From Gadus chalcogrammus (taxonomy: Eukaryota > Chordata > Actinopteri > Gadiformes > Gadidae), in the NCBI RefSeq assembly GCF_026213295.1, contig NC_079427.1, positions 849,110 through 913,109 of the forward strand: DNA of 64,000 bases, read 5' to 3'. This document shows, one piece after another, positions 11,866 through 55,599 of this stretch. The notes beneath the pieces are model-generated. The model was not told where the DNA came from. It made no database searches and saw only the letters and a program-made list of their open reading frames with translations. The stretch's first letter is position 1. Each line of letters starts with the position of its first letter. The position numbers and the translations under genes were made by a program.

Positions 11866-11871
11866 ATTAAA
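11866..11871 (+). promoter_or_regulatory. Polyadenylation signal ATTAAA, slc3a2-like
   Basis: ATTAAA lies 110 bases after the stop codon, followed by a GT-containing stretch. It implies a very short 3' UTR. Confidence 0.5.
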
Positions 11872-12690
11872 GGTGTTAAAACAGTGCCATCCGGATGTTT
11901 ATTGAGAAGGTCCACGGAGTGTTGACAAGGTTGGATCCATAAACTCTGAGCTGTGATTGTGAGAAGGCCACACGGGGGCGCTGTAGCATCAACAATAGCT
12001 AGTTGCTAACCCGTCGGCTGCAATAGTATAGCCTCAACATTAAAATGTAGACATTTCTGAGAAACTTTACTGCCAAAATAATGTAACAAGCGCTATTAAT
12101 AATCCTGAAGAACTGATTTTTTTTAATGCTTAGTCATTGAGCTTGTGAATATGGAGAAGTCAACTTTTAATTTCACAATACCAAGTTCCTCAAAATATTT
12201 GTTTTTACCCAATAACAAAATAGCAATGTCTGACTCATACAGTAGATTAAATATAATGGAAAATCTTAAGGCGCATACCCAACTTAAAATCAGTTATATA
12301 TTATTCACCTCACTAACTTTCACCAAACGATGGAAATGTTGAAGGCCCACCAATTTCGGTGAGTGAACGTCACTTACAAATATTTTTACCATCCGTAATT
12401 TCTCAATTCTTCTGGGGAAATCATGTTGAGTTTGGCTGTTCTCGGACGTGTCGTAGCGCTCTGACCCGGGCTGGGGGATTAGGGTGTGTTAGGATAACGG
12501 GGTAATCTTAGCCTGCTGACGCGGCTCTGGTGTCTCTGACTCACTCTGATGGGCCAGGGGATTCTGCTGTGTAAGCAAACTGCCAGAATCATCTCACTGT
12601 TGTACATAGGGCTTTTGGAAGGTGTCTAAAGCTAAAGTCATCCAGTTCTCCTCCCCACTGAAGCTCCAGAGATCCTCAGCTGGGCTGCCC
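11872..12690. other. Intergenic spacer
   Basis: AT-rich unique-looking sequence with no supportable gene or RNA. The 65-codon frame at 12145-12342 has no family signal. Confidence 0.5.
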
Positions 12691-14066
12691 ACTGATACCA
12701 ACCTGACTCTGGACTGTAGAGTCCAACCTCAGCCTGTACTGTGACTCTGGACCGTAGAGTCCAACCTGTACTGTGACTCTGGACTGTAGAGTCCAACCTC
12801 AGCCTGTACTGTGACTCTGGACCGTAGAGTCCAACCTGTACTGTGACTCTGGACCGTAGAGTCCAACCTGTACTGTGACTCTGGACCGTAGAGTCCAACC
12901 TGTACTGTGACTCTGGACCGTAGAGTCCAACCTGTACTGTGACTCTGGACCGTAGAGTCCAACCTGTACTGTGACTCTGGACCGTAGAGTCCAACCTGTA
13001 CTGTGACTCTGGACTGTAGAGTCCAACCTGTACTGTGACTCTGGACCGTAGAGTCCAACCTGTACTGTGGCTCTGGACCGTAGAGTCCAACCTCAGCCTG
13101 TACTGTGACTCTGGACCGTAGAGTCCAACCTGTACTGTGACTCTGGACCGTAGAGTCCAACCTGTACTGTGACTCTGGACCGTAGAGTCCAACCTGTACT
13201 GTGACTCTGGACCGTAGAGTCCAACCTGTACTGTGACTCTGGACCGTAGAGTCCAACCTGTACTGTGACTCTGGACCGTAGAGTCCAACCTGTACTGTGA
13301 CTCTGGACCGTAGAGTCCAACCTGTACTGTGACTCTGGACCGTAGAGTCCAACCTGTACTGTGACTCTGTACCGTAGAGTCCAACCTGTACTGTGACTCT
13401 GGACCGTAGAGTCCAACCTGTACTGTGACTCTGGACCGTAGAGTCCAACCTGTACTGTGACTCTGGACCGTAGAGTCCAACCTGTACTGTGACTCTGGAC
13501 CGTAGAGTCCAACCTGTACTGTGACTCTGGACCGTAGAGTCCAACCTCAGCCTGTACTGTGACTCTGGACCGTAGAGTCCAACCTGTACTGTGACTCTGG
13601 ACCCTAGAGTCCAACCTGTACTGTGACTCTGGACCGTAGAGTCCAACCTGTACTGTGGCTCTGGACCGTAGAGTCCAACCTGTATTGTGACTCTGGACCG
13701 TAGAGTCCAACCTGTACTGTGCCTCTGGACCGTAGAGTCCAACCTGTACTGTGACTCTGGACCGTAGAGTCCAACCTGTACTGTGACTCTGGACCGTAGA
13801 GTCCAACCTGTACTGTGACTCTGGACCGTAGAGTCCAACCTGTACTGTGACTCTGGACCGTAGAGTCCAACCTGTACTGTGACTCTGGACCGTAGAGTCC
13901 AACCTGTACTGTGACTCTGGACCGTAGAGTCCAACCTGTACTGTGACTCTGGACCGTAGAGTCCAACCTGTACTGTGACTCTGGACCGTAGAGTCCAACC
14001 TGTACTGTGACTCTGGACCGTAGAGTCCAACCTGTACTGTGACTCTGGACCGTAGAGTCCAACCTG
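12690..14066. repeat. 32-bp minisatellite between convergent slc3a2 and ptgir
   Basis: About 42 copies of GACTCTGGACCGTAGAGTCC plus AACCTGTACTGT. Occasional units carry a CAGCCT insertion (seen at about 12729, 12790, 13090 and 13548). Each unit contains GACTC...GAGTC as a small inverted repeat. Three units equal 32 codons, so long open frames arise in every phase on the minus strand; they are not genes. Confidence 0.97.
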
Positions 14067-14222
14067 CGCAAAAAGAAAACTTAAGCTGGAAGTGACCCAC
14101 TTGTAAAGAAAAGCTAACTAAAGGAAGAGCAGAGTTTGGTTTGGTCGGCACACTGCTGGAAATAGAAAAGTAAACTTAAATGATCCCACAGGATCAAAGC
14201 AGATTCACGTTTTATAACTTAA

Positions 14223-14228
14223 TTTATT
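14223..14228 (-). promoter_or_regulatory. Polyadenylation signal AATAAA, ptgir (minus strand)
   Basis: AATAAA on the minus strand about 1.2 kb after the ptgir stop codon, just before the 32-bp minisatellite begins. The stretch 14230-15416 would then be the ptgir 3' UTR; it holds no other exon signal. Confidence 0.45.
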
Positions 14229-15416
14229 ATTTTACAAAAATGAATGCATTGATACCGACGACAAACGACCAAATGTGCAGGTCACGAAACGCTGCTGACT
14301 CAAAGAAGGTCACTCAGCATAAGTTTGAAGGTCAAAGGTTATTAAATGATCTACAAACAGTGGTCTGGCAATCACAACACACACTCTGGAGATGTCAGTA
14401 CAGAACATCGCACATCAAACACCTTGACATTAGATCACACAGATCTGGCAGTACAAATGTTTTCAAAAGCAAAACAATTCACTTCACATATTCAAGGCTG
14501 AAGCAAGGGGTAGCTTGGTTTGAGATCAATGTTTCTGAGGGAAGTATACAATATTGATCCGTTGAATACAATAAGCGTCTGCATGATAATAGATTTGTGT
14601 CTGATGATAGGATTTTATAGAAATGATGCTGCATTGTGGGCCCCTCAGAGTGATTGACCTAATTGAAGCGTGTCCCTCCTGGTATCAGGGTCTCCCAGGC
14701 AGTATCGCTGGGCCTCTCAATAACCCAGCAGCCTCCCACAGCATCACCTTCCAGTCCTGATGTCACCATGGCTGTAGAGGTTCTGCTGGGCTTAACATCT
14801 CCTCTCCTTCAGTCAGCAGCCATGGGTCAGCTCAGGACTTCCGGCTCACAAAAACACTGGAGATGGATCGGGATGCGATTCTGTCTTGTTGCCTTACAGG
14901 GGGTTTGGTATAAGCATGCACGCAGACAACAAGCTCTACACTATGAGGGTTGTATACAGCATGCGAGACTTGGTTCAACATTAGTCTTTTACAGTAGGTT
15001 AGTGGTTCAGTCTGGTTAAAGTGCTGTGCCCCGTGACACAATCGCGAGTCATACTTTACAATTAGGTAGTTCCCAATACAAACATCCAGAACGTTCTGTT
15101 GAAGTCCTCAGTCTCCTGTCCCCTCTTCAGCCTCCTCACCTCAGTGAGGAGTCTTCTCCTGGCCGTCCGAATGCTCCACTCTCCGCTGGGCACTCGTAGG
15201 GCCAGCACCTCTGGTCACCAAGGGCCCACATGAGCTGACAGCCACTGTCCACAGAGACAACATATTCATCACCCCCGGATCTCTGACCTGGACCCCAAAA
15301 CAAATCCATCCCCCCTCCTGCAGAGGGAGGCCGGGGGACCAGGACGCAGGCCGGGGGTCTCGGAGGGATCCATCACAGTAGCATCACGGGCTAAGCTCCA
15401 GAGCCCCGGTCGCGGG

Positions 15417-38273
<22,857 letters not shown>

Positions 38274-38278
38274 GTTGC

Positions 38279-38690
38279 TCACTGGGACCAGTAGGGCTGT
38301 CACTGGGACCAGTAACACTCCTCACTGGGACCAGTAACACTCCTCACTGGGACCAGTAACACTCCTCACTGGGACCAGTAGGGCTATGTTCACTGGGACC
38401 AGCAACACTCCTCACTGGGACCAGTAACACTCCTCACTGGGACCAGTAACACTCCTCACTGGGACCAGTAACTATCCTCAGTTGGACCAGTAACACTCCT
38501 CACTGGGACCAGTAACACTCCTCACTGGGACCAGTAACACTCCTCACTGGGACCAGTAACTCTCCTCAGTGGGACCAGTAACACTCCTCACTGGGACCAG
38601 TAACTCTCCTCAGTTGGACCAGTAACACTCCTCACTGGGACCAGTAACTCTCCTCAGTGGGACCAGTAACTCTCCTCAGTGGGAGACCAA
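38279..38690. repeat. 22-bp minisatellite upstream of ptgir coding exon
   Basis: About 18 copies of ACTGGGACCAGTAACACTCC plus TC, with variants. Read on the minus strand, units contain TACTGGTCCCAG, a 3'-splice-site-like motif, and the last copy is only a few bases from the ptgir ATG. Confidence 0.95.
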
Positions 38691-39285
38691 TTAGTCCTTG
38701 TCCAACCACAGAGGCGCGCTGGGCTGCCGTCCGGAGACCATCTGTGAACGAGGAGCAGGACGAGATGCGACTCAACACGTTGAACCACAGAGAGACTCGA
38801 TGCTGCGGAGACTTTGTCATTCAACATTCAGGAATTAAACTCCAAAATAAACGACGTGCCCGCGTTAAGTCCCTTCATTAAGAGAAGAGCCGGTTGACCA
38901 GCGTCTCCCTCACAGATGTGAGTGATGTGTTAAGATAACCACCACGTACCTCGACAGAGTCCGCTCCTCCGTCTGTATGAGGAGAGTAGAGATGCTTCTT
39001 TCTGACTCCGCTCCGCTGAGAGATGTTCGGAGTCTCCTACACTCCTTCACGCAGCCGGTCTTCGGTTCCGCTCCCCACAGCGAGCCCTCTGGCCCCGCCC
39101 TCCCCGGCTCAGACGCACTGTGGCCCCGCCTTCCTCGCTGTGGCCCCGCCCCCCTGAGTCAACAGGTCGACAAAAGGAAATGAAGTTGGTCTACGCTGTC
39201 AACATGAGCCGTCCTCACGGGGCTCTGATTGACGAGTTTGAATCAGAGGCAGCTTCTGGGTTCCACCTCCGGAGTTATTTTAGAG
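38691..39285. other. Probable ptgir 5' region
   Basis: Unique, CpG-containing sequence. A minus-strand GTACGTGG donor-like site lies at about 38,950 after GACTCTGTCGAG, and a GC-rich stretch (39,060-39,170) lies upstream of it. This could be a non-coding first exon and promoter of ptgir; inferred from position only. Confidence 0.3.

Positions 39286-39345
<60 letters not shown>
39286..39345. repeat. (CA)n microsatellite
   Basis: About 29 CA copies. A 22-base repeat (TTTACGCAGAGATTCAGGTC) occurs about three times nearby at 39,543-39,615. Confidence 0.95.
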
Positions 39346-39347
<2 letters not shown>

Positions 39348-39977
39348 CCGCAACTTGTGAGGGGACGGTTTGTCCGTGAGGTGGGATGGAGAAGAACACA
39401 GACCACGTTGCACCTCGGGGATGATGATGAAGCTGATGTTGTTGATGTTACTTCGTGTGACGGAGTACCAGAGATCGCCTCAACACGCACTGTATCGTCC
39501 TTCTCCTCGGTCCCCGGACGCCCCGTGGCGCCAGGAGTGCGCTTTACGCAGAGATTCAGGTCGCTTTACGCAGAGATTCAGGTCGCTTTACGCAGAGAGA
39601 CTGGTCGATTTACGCAGCGTCTTCAACTGACGCGTTGAGGTTATTTTCCCTGTCCGGATGTTTTTGATGATGAAATTCTAAAATCCCCGCCACATGTTTT
39701 CATTCATCTTAGGCACAGGCTTTTGATTCGTGGTTTGAGCTAATGACAAACATAAACAGGCTGCACACTGTTTAACACGCAGTAAGTTGGTAAGTTGTTG
39801 TTCAAAAGGAGAAGTCCGGGCACACACCAACCAGGCCAAACTGAGATTCCGAAGACGAACACAAAGCCGTGGATCTGGTTTCATAAGAGAGTCCTGTGGG
39901 ACACGCCATCCTGCTTCTGCTTATCATGCAATCTTTTCCTCAACACAATGGATTCAGACCAAATGTCACGCACTTAC

Positions 39978-40089
<112 letters not shown>

Positions 40090-40496
40090 AAACACGCACA
40101 AACCCCCCCATACACACACAAACAGCCCCCAGCCCACCTGTCGTGTCTAATGCCGTTAACCCGGCCGGTGCCCGGTGTGTGAGCTCACATGCGTCAGCAA
40201 CATGACGTTTGACCAGCTGTGAATGGTCTCCCCTCAGGATGAAGATCCAGGTGTCGTCTGAACTAGGTGAGGTCCGACCTTCTGTCGCGTCGGATGAAGG
40301 AGGAGCCAAAGGGCCATCCTCCTCAGGGGAAGAGGGACATTATGCTGTTGTTCTCCTGTTTCAATTTCTACTCCAGAACAGACTGTTGGCGTCAGTCCTA
40401 CCCATCTTATTTCATACCGTTATGCATAATTCATGTCTGTACAGTAGACCTGTATGTGTGTCTCGGAGAGACAGTGTTTTGTGTTTTTTTGTTGTT

Positions 40497-40620
40497 TGTG
40501 TGTGTGTGTGTGTGTTAGTGTGTGTGTGCGTGTGTGTGTATGTGTGTGTGTGTGTGCGTGCGTTAGTGTGTGTGTGTGTGTGTGTGTTTTAGTGTGTGTT
40601 TTAGTGTGTGTATGTGTGTG
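40497..40620. repeat. Imperfect (TG)n microsatellite
   Basis: TG tract with TTAG, CG and TATG interruptions. Confidence 0.93.
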
Positions 40621-41579
<959 letters not shown>

Positions 41580-42185
41580 ACATCACAAGGTACAATAGGA
41601 CGGTCTTCCCTAATGACATTGTTCATTAGAATCCACTCTATTTTAGTTATTGACAGAGACCCTTTAGGGGGGTAACCTTCTATTGATTCTTCTCTTTTGA
41701 CCTCAGGAACTCATAACAATAACTGCAAAGAGAACCTAATTAAGACAATCACTGCCATCAACTAATCACTCAACTGTGCAGATGAATCTGAAGGAACAAA
41801 GACTGCATATTTTAAAGTTGGGGACGGTTAAGAAATGTAAGATTAAGACATGGAACTGAGGTAAGCGGAGGAAGGTTTACACAAAAAATAATTATCAGCA
41901 CATAGTTGTTGTTAGATATATCTTTATCATTGGTTGGTTTGCTATAAAGTTAATAATGTAGCTTCATACGCCTCATGTTTAGATTGACACTCTTTTACTA
42001 CCGCAACCTAATTCTACCGCTTCTGATTTGTAGAACAACATTTCGTTAGGGTTTTGTTAGGGTATTTTGTACTCCGCTGTAACACCATAATGTCCGATCT
42101 GGGATCAATAGCTCACAGTGTGTGGGTTTAAGATTCAGAATGACTTGCATGTAATAACAGAATGCTGCAAGGGATAAATGTGATG

Positions 42186-43957
42186 ATTTCTATGGAATTC
42201 AAATGGTAATGCAATTTGCAATTTGCAATTCAATAAGTCATTGCATAATGCAATTGACAATTCATTATGCAATTTAATAATGCAATTTGTGAATACGTTA
42301 TTCAAAGTGTATTTTAATATGCAAATTGACAATGAAATCCTCAATAAAATTTGCAAAAGTTATAACAATATAAATAGAATAACATTTTGTCACATTTTTT
42401 GAGGTCCTTTATTCAAATTCGCCAGTTCCTTTATTCAAATTCGCGTGTGTTGCGAAATTCAAATTACATTTCAATCCGCAAAACACTTTGCAAAAGATTT
42501 TGCAGAACGTTTTGCAAAAGTCTTTGCAAACGTTTTGCAAAAGATTATGCAAAACGCTTTGCAAAAGATTATGCAAAACGTTTTGCAAAACATATCAGCC
42601 AATCGCGTCTGGGCGGCAACTACGTCACTTCCTCGTTAGACCAGCTGATCATTCAAGACCTAGTACTTGGCACTCTATCCGGTCGCGGAGCTGCTGCGGG
42701 AGGCAGCTGCAGCTCTAGAGGAGCAGCAGCATGCAGGGTACGAAAGAGCGAGAAACATGCCTGCGCCGGACAAGGGTGTGCAACCCGGTGTTTCAGTTCA
42801 ACTGGTGACAGTGTTAACGGGTGACCATCTGCCGAATGCGTCGCTTGTTGTCGTGGCTACGGTGTGGGTGTCGGATTGACTCGGCTGCCAGATCGACTCG
42901 CGGTCCTAGATGAGCAATAATGACGCACTTCCTGTAAACGCTGTCTTTTAAATGCGCATGTGCGTTTCATTCATTCCCATGTTATTCCCAAGTATTAACG
43001 ATCTCCTTTTGTTTTCTAATCTCTGAATAATAATCTAATGTACAAATTATTGTTGCCTATACTTGGGTTGTATATAAAAGAAGAATCGGTTAACTCCATT
43101 CAGTAAACGGGGCGATACACTTTATTTCCAGCGCTCCCAACACAGAGTCCAAACAGCGACCCACACGCAGACACTTCCGCTCTCCTCCTTCAGAATAAGA
43201 GTCCCTAACACGAACTGGGTTACATATGCATTCATCAGTGCTTTTAGACGTGTTTCCAATGGCTTTGTTAGTGCGAAAGAACGGGCTGCGTTCAATGAAA
43301 TCAAAACCAAAACGCATTGAGCCTTCTTTTTATGTCCATGATTGAGCCCCGTTTATAAACAACCCTTCCGGGTTTTGTCTGTTGGCTTGTGTCGATACGT
43401 CAAGTGTCGATACTCATCTGTAAGCGCAGGACCCCGAATCGATCTGGCAGCCGAGTCAATCTGGTACCCACACCGGCAGCTGTTGGAATAGGTCCATGGT
43501 TGGAAATCGGGAAAAGACTTGTTGCAATGCCTCTTTGAGTTGTTTTCAAAACAATCTTTTGCAAAGCGTTTTGCATAATCTTTTGCATAACGTTTTTCAT
43601 AATCTTTTGCAGTGTTTTGCGGATTGAAATGTAATTTGAATTACGCAACACACGGAGCGTGGCGATGTGCAATCACGGGGACGCTATTATATATTATAAT
43701 ATATATATATATTATATAGCTTTATTTGAATAAAGGAACTCAAAAAAATTGACAATGTTATTCGATGTTATAACTTTTGCAAATTGTATTGAGGATTTCA
43801 TTGTCACTTTGCATTTTAAAATACACTTTGAATAACGTATTTACAAATTATATTATTAAATTGCATAATGAATTGTCAATTGCATAATGTAATGACTTAT
43901 TGAATTTCAAATTGCATTGCCATTTGAATTTTGCTACATATATGCTTCCATAGATTT
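42186..43957. mobile_element. Foldback-like element with long terminal inverted repeats
   Basis: Left arm from 42186 (ATTTCTATGG) is matched in inverse by the right arm ending at 43957 (CCATAGATTT). Long stretches pair: AATTCAAATGG near both ends, ACGTTATTCAAAGTGTATTT, CAATGAAATCCTCAATA, TTGCAAAAGTTATAAC and, further in, TTGACTCGGCTGCCAGATCG. Both arms carry tandem TTTTGCAAAAGATTATGCAA motifs (42480-42590 and 43555-43625). The 0.5-kb centre is unique and non-coding. Long arms built partly of tandem repeats are typical of foldback transposons; family unassigned, and I found no target duplication. Confidence 0.8.
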
Positions 43958-44213
43958 CCCACCCCACCATGATATGTTTGGAAGAGACTACAGCGCGTAT
44001 AACAGGTCATAAAACACCGCCCCCTAGCGGTCATGCTACATACCTCGAGTTCAGTGACTTTTTTATAAGTCACATCCTTTATGATTTAAAAAACAACAAC
44101 AAAAGGTAAGTTGTTTTTTAAAACATCCATATGAATAAATAATTGTTAAATTGTCGTTTACTCAACTAATGTCCCAACCCAACACTGCTTAACCCGGATT
44201 AACCCGCGTATAC

Positions 44214-44984
44214 CAGGGGCCGGCACCATGCGGCCCTACGGCCCTTTGGCCAAAAAAATAACAATTTAACATTTATGAGATTAATTTTCCTATGATTGTT
44301 GCAGGCCAAAGTCAACAATACATTATCAATTTGTAAAAATATATTGCTTGTAATGGAATGAAAAATATTTTATCATGCCATATACAAGCAACAATGTAAC
44401 CATAACATATACTAAACATCATACAGAAACAAAATCCCATGAAACTGGATGAGAAAGGTAGGGGGTGTTTGATTATTTCATTATAGCAAGTTGTAACCCT
44501 GAGTTAATATTGTTCTTCCTCATGCAGGCCCCATGTGTTGCTGGGAATCATTCAACAAGACGACTTAGCACTGAACTGGACAGCCACAGTTCAATTGTTT
44601 GAAATGTTTATCAGTGTTGTTATTTTAAAGCAGGGCTAGGCTGATATTTTCTATGATGCAATGATATTCATTTCATTTGCAGAAACATGGACTGAAACCG
44701 AAGAGCTAGGCCCACTCAATTTCAACTTAAAAACAGGATCGCTTTTTCCTGCATTCCTCCCTCATTTCTTGTTAGATGTAACATTTTGCTTTGTAGCCTA
44801 TGTTTTATTGCAATTGCATGTATTCATTGCATAAACTCCAATTGTTGTCTATGCCTATACAGGCTATTTAATTGCTAAAGTAGCTAAATAGCCTATTACA
44901 ACAAATATGCGGCCCCATACAGCTATCCACACCCCATTTCTAACCAAAGATGGCCCTTTAGAAAGAAAAGGTGGCTGACCCCTG
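44214..44984. mobile_element. hAT-like non-autonomous element, about 771 bp
   Basis: Ends CAGGGGCCGGCACC (left) and GGTGGCTGACCCCTG (right) form inverted repeats of the CAGGGGTCGGCAAC type known from hAT/Charlie-like elements. Possible diverged 8-base duplications GCGTATAC / AGGTAGAC (5 of 8 match) flank it. No intact transposase frame. Confidence 0.7.
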
Positions 44985-45380
44985 AGGTAGACGAACAGAG
45001 GAGGGGGGCAGGGTGACCCCATTGACCCCTGGAGCAGTCCTAGGAGCCCCCAGATAGATCTTGTAGCCCGGGATAGCTCCTCCAGAAGCTCCGGTGCCCC
45101 GGCTGGGACTACTTCAATAACATGGTATGGAGGCACTCTCTTAATAACATGTTATACAGGCACAAAGTAGTCCAATTACATGTTATTGAGGCACAGAGTG
45201 GTTCATTAACCTTTTATAAAGTCACAGAGTGGTTCAACAACACGTTAGAGGCCCAGAGTGCGCATATTGAGGCACTGAGTAGTTAAATAACATGTTATAA
45301 AATTACAGTGGTTCAATAACATGTTATAGAGGCAGAGTGGTTATCAAAAAGTTGAACAGCACGTCTGCACACATGTTCAA
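44985..45380. repeat. Degenerate AATAACATGTTATA-type repeat
   Basis: About six loose copies of a unit of about 38-45 bases (CAATAACATGTTAT followed by GAGGCACAGAGTGGTT) between 45,110 and 45,350. Confidence 0.6.
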
Positions 45381-45386
45381 TTTATT
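45381..45386 (-). promoter_or_regulatory. Candidate polyadenylation signal AATAAA, calmodulin gene
   Basis: AATAAA on the minus strand about 2 kb after the calmodulin stop; a second candidate is at 45767-45772. The AT-rich stretch 45,390-46,230 between them and the minisatellite would be 3' UTR. Confidence 0.4.
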
Positions 45387-46384
45387 GGATCATTAAAATA
45401 TCACATCAACATTTCAGATATCCCCCCTCTTAAATTAAGCCCGCTTCGAACGAGTTCACAGGACTGAAGGACGTCCCGACCCTCAGAAAACACACTGAAC
45501 CCATCAGGTGCTACATGTCTTCAATAAGCTGCCCTCCCCCGTCTGAAAGTCCAACTGGAAATATATTGCCTTCTGACGAAAAATATTTGGGAATATATTT
45601 ATAGATATAGATATATGCAGTGTACTCTGAACAACGGGGAACTGAAACCATGAGGGGGACTCTGCTCCTCTTTCGTTCAGAACTAATATCTCATGGAAGA
45701 CACCAAAGAGCGGTACATTTTTACTGAATATTAATATATTGATAATGTTATAATTAACCACACATCTTTATTCAGGTTTGAGGTGTTGAGATTATGGCAC
45801 AAAACCGAAGGCGATAAACGATCTACCACAACTGGCGACGCAACACACTACTGACACAGACACAGATATCGTGTGACCAAAGTTTGCAGTAAATACATTA
45901 ATATTGGATAACATTTAAAAAGCATTACATTAATGTCATCAGTATATCCGTTTGCAGTCCTCCACTTTATCGCTTCCTGAATCTTCACGTCGCACAACAA
46001 CACCCCCAGCAGGCTGAGGGGCGAAGTGCTCCTTCTGAACGACAACATCAGCACCCACCCCTCCTCTAAAAGTGCCCCCCACCCATAGTGTCGTCAAATC
46101 TCCAGATAAACGGACCCCCGGGAGAAATGGCCCCCACTCAGCACCCACTGACACCACACATGTTAGAGAGAAAATATATATGTACATATATATCCTTTAT
46201 ATATTTCATATCGTCAGTGTGTTCACGGTCCAAGTACATCTCTGGGGTTCAGCCGCTGAAGGGCGCATGCAGAGCGTCTGACGCGGTTCAATACAGGGAC
46301 GATGGGGCCCCCGGGGGGGCCTGCAGTCCAATGGGAGAGTGAGGGGTACGGGGGTCTCCTGGGAGACGGGCCCTCTACCGCTAC

Positions 46385-47140
46385 GCGGGTGCTAGGGGCC
46401 CTAATGAAGCCTGGTGCTAGGGGCCCTAATGAAGCCTGGTGCTAGGGGCCCTAATGAAGCCTGGTGCTAGGGGCCCTAATGAACCCTGGTGCTAGTGGCC
46501 CTAATGAAGCCTGGTGCTAGGGGCCCTAATGAAGCCTGGTGCCCTAATGAAGCCAGAGGCTAGGGGCCCTAATGAAGCCCGGTGCCCTAATGAAACCAGA
46601 GGCTAGGGGCCCTAATGAAGCCTGGTGCTAGGGGCCCTAATGAAGCCTGGTGCTAGGGGCCCTAATGAAGCCTGGTGCTAGGGGCCCTAATGAAGCCTGG
46701 TGCTAGGGGCCCTAATGAAGCTTGGGTCCCTAATGAAGCCCGGTGCCCTAATGAAGCCAGAGGCTAGGGGGCCTAATGAAGCCTGGTGCTAGGGGCCTAA
46801 TGAAGCCTGGTGCTAGGGGCCCTAATGAAGCCTGGGGCCCTAATGAAGCCTGGTGCTAGGGGCCCTAATGAAGCCAAGGGCCCTAATGAAGCCTGGGCTT
46901 GGGGCCCTAATGATGCCAGAGGCCTGGTGCTAGGGGCCCTAATGAACCTAGGGTCCCTAATGAAGCCAGAGGCTAGGGGCCCTAATGAAGCCAGGAGCTT
47001 GGGGCCCTAATGAAGCCAGAGGCCTGGTGCTAGGGGCCCTAATGAAGCCAGGAGCTTGGGGCCCTAATGAAGCCAGGAGCTTGGGGCCCTAATGAAGCCA
47101 GAGGCCTGGTGCTAGGGGCCCTAATGAAGCCAGGGGCCCC
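46385..47140. repeat. 25-bp GGGGCCCTAATGAAGCC minisatellite 3' of calmodulin
   Basis: About 30 units of GGTGCTAGGGGCCCTAATGA plus AGCCT with GAGGCTA, CTTGG and deletion variants. It begins about 260 bases after the calmodulin stop codon, so it probably lies in the 3' UTR. Confidence 0.93.
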
Positions 47141-47402
47141 AGTGCCCTGGGAGGAAGAGAAAGGGGCTTCAGCGCTCTGGAGGCTGGCCTGGCCCGTGAG
47201 CCTCTCTACAGAAGGCTACAGAGGCGCGGTCTAGAGCCAGCTCAGAAGGAGGCCGTGAGTGATCCCAGCTCGACAGTGATTAGATAGAGGTTATAGAGGC
47301 GGGGGGGGGGGGGGCGGTGTGATCTTTGTTTTGATAGATTTCCTTTCTTAAAGACAAGAGTGATCTCAGGACAAGCGATGACAGTAGAAGGTGGAGCAGC
47401 CT

Positions 47403-55205
<7,803 letters not shown>

Positions 55206-55329
55206 CGTATCGCAGAGTGGTCAGTCTCCTGTCAACTACTGTAACCAGTATGCACGGTCGGCGCCTCGGAGTGGTTGTAGTTTGAGTGCTGGTGATACCG
55301 GACCGGTTCAGTCTGACAACGGGACGAGA

Positions 55330-55570
55330 TGAGGTGGAGACGTCCGGAACCCTTTGCAGTGAGAGGCCAGTAATGCCGAATCACCGCGATGTCGTATATT
55401 CATCCGCGGTTACGTCATTAAGAAACCTCTCGTACCGACGGCTCGTGTTATCGCGAGAAGCGTATCTTTGCAGACCGCAGCGAGAGCCTGGAGCTGTGCA
55501 GCGGGACGTTATTAGTATTATCGCCGCCCACTGGTCAAAGAGTGTATTGACCCGTCTCCTCAGACCTCTC
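55330..55570 (-). promoter_or_regulatory. Probable calmodulin promoter / CpG-rich region
   Basis: Immediately upstream (minus sense) of the calmodulin ATG exon, CpG is frequent. A CRE-like TGACGTAA is present (plus-strand TTACGTCATT, 55410-55419), as is a TCGCGAGA element at about 55451. Inferred from position and motifs. Confidence 0.5.
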
Positions 55571-55599
55571 GTCAGGGATAACAGTAACAATTGAAAGGA

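Noticed and set aside
12638..14151. Several 150-430 codon minus-strand frames
   Set aside because: By-product of the 32-bp minisatellite; all three phases read the same peptide cycle.
38274..38318. 15-residue N-terminal extension of ptgir
   Set aside because: Begins with GTG and is encoded by the minisatellite; the ATG at 38273 is preferred.
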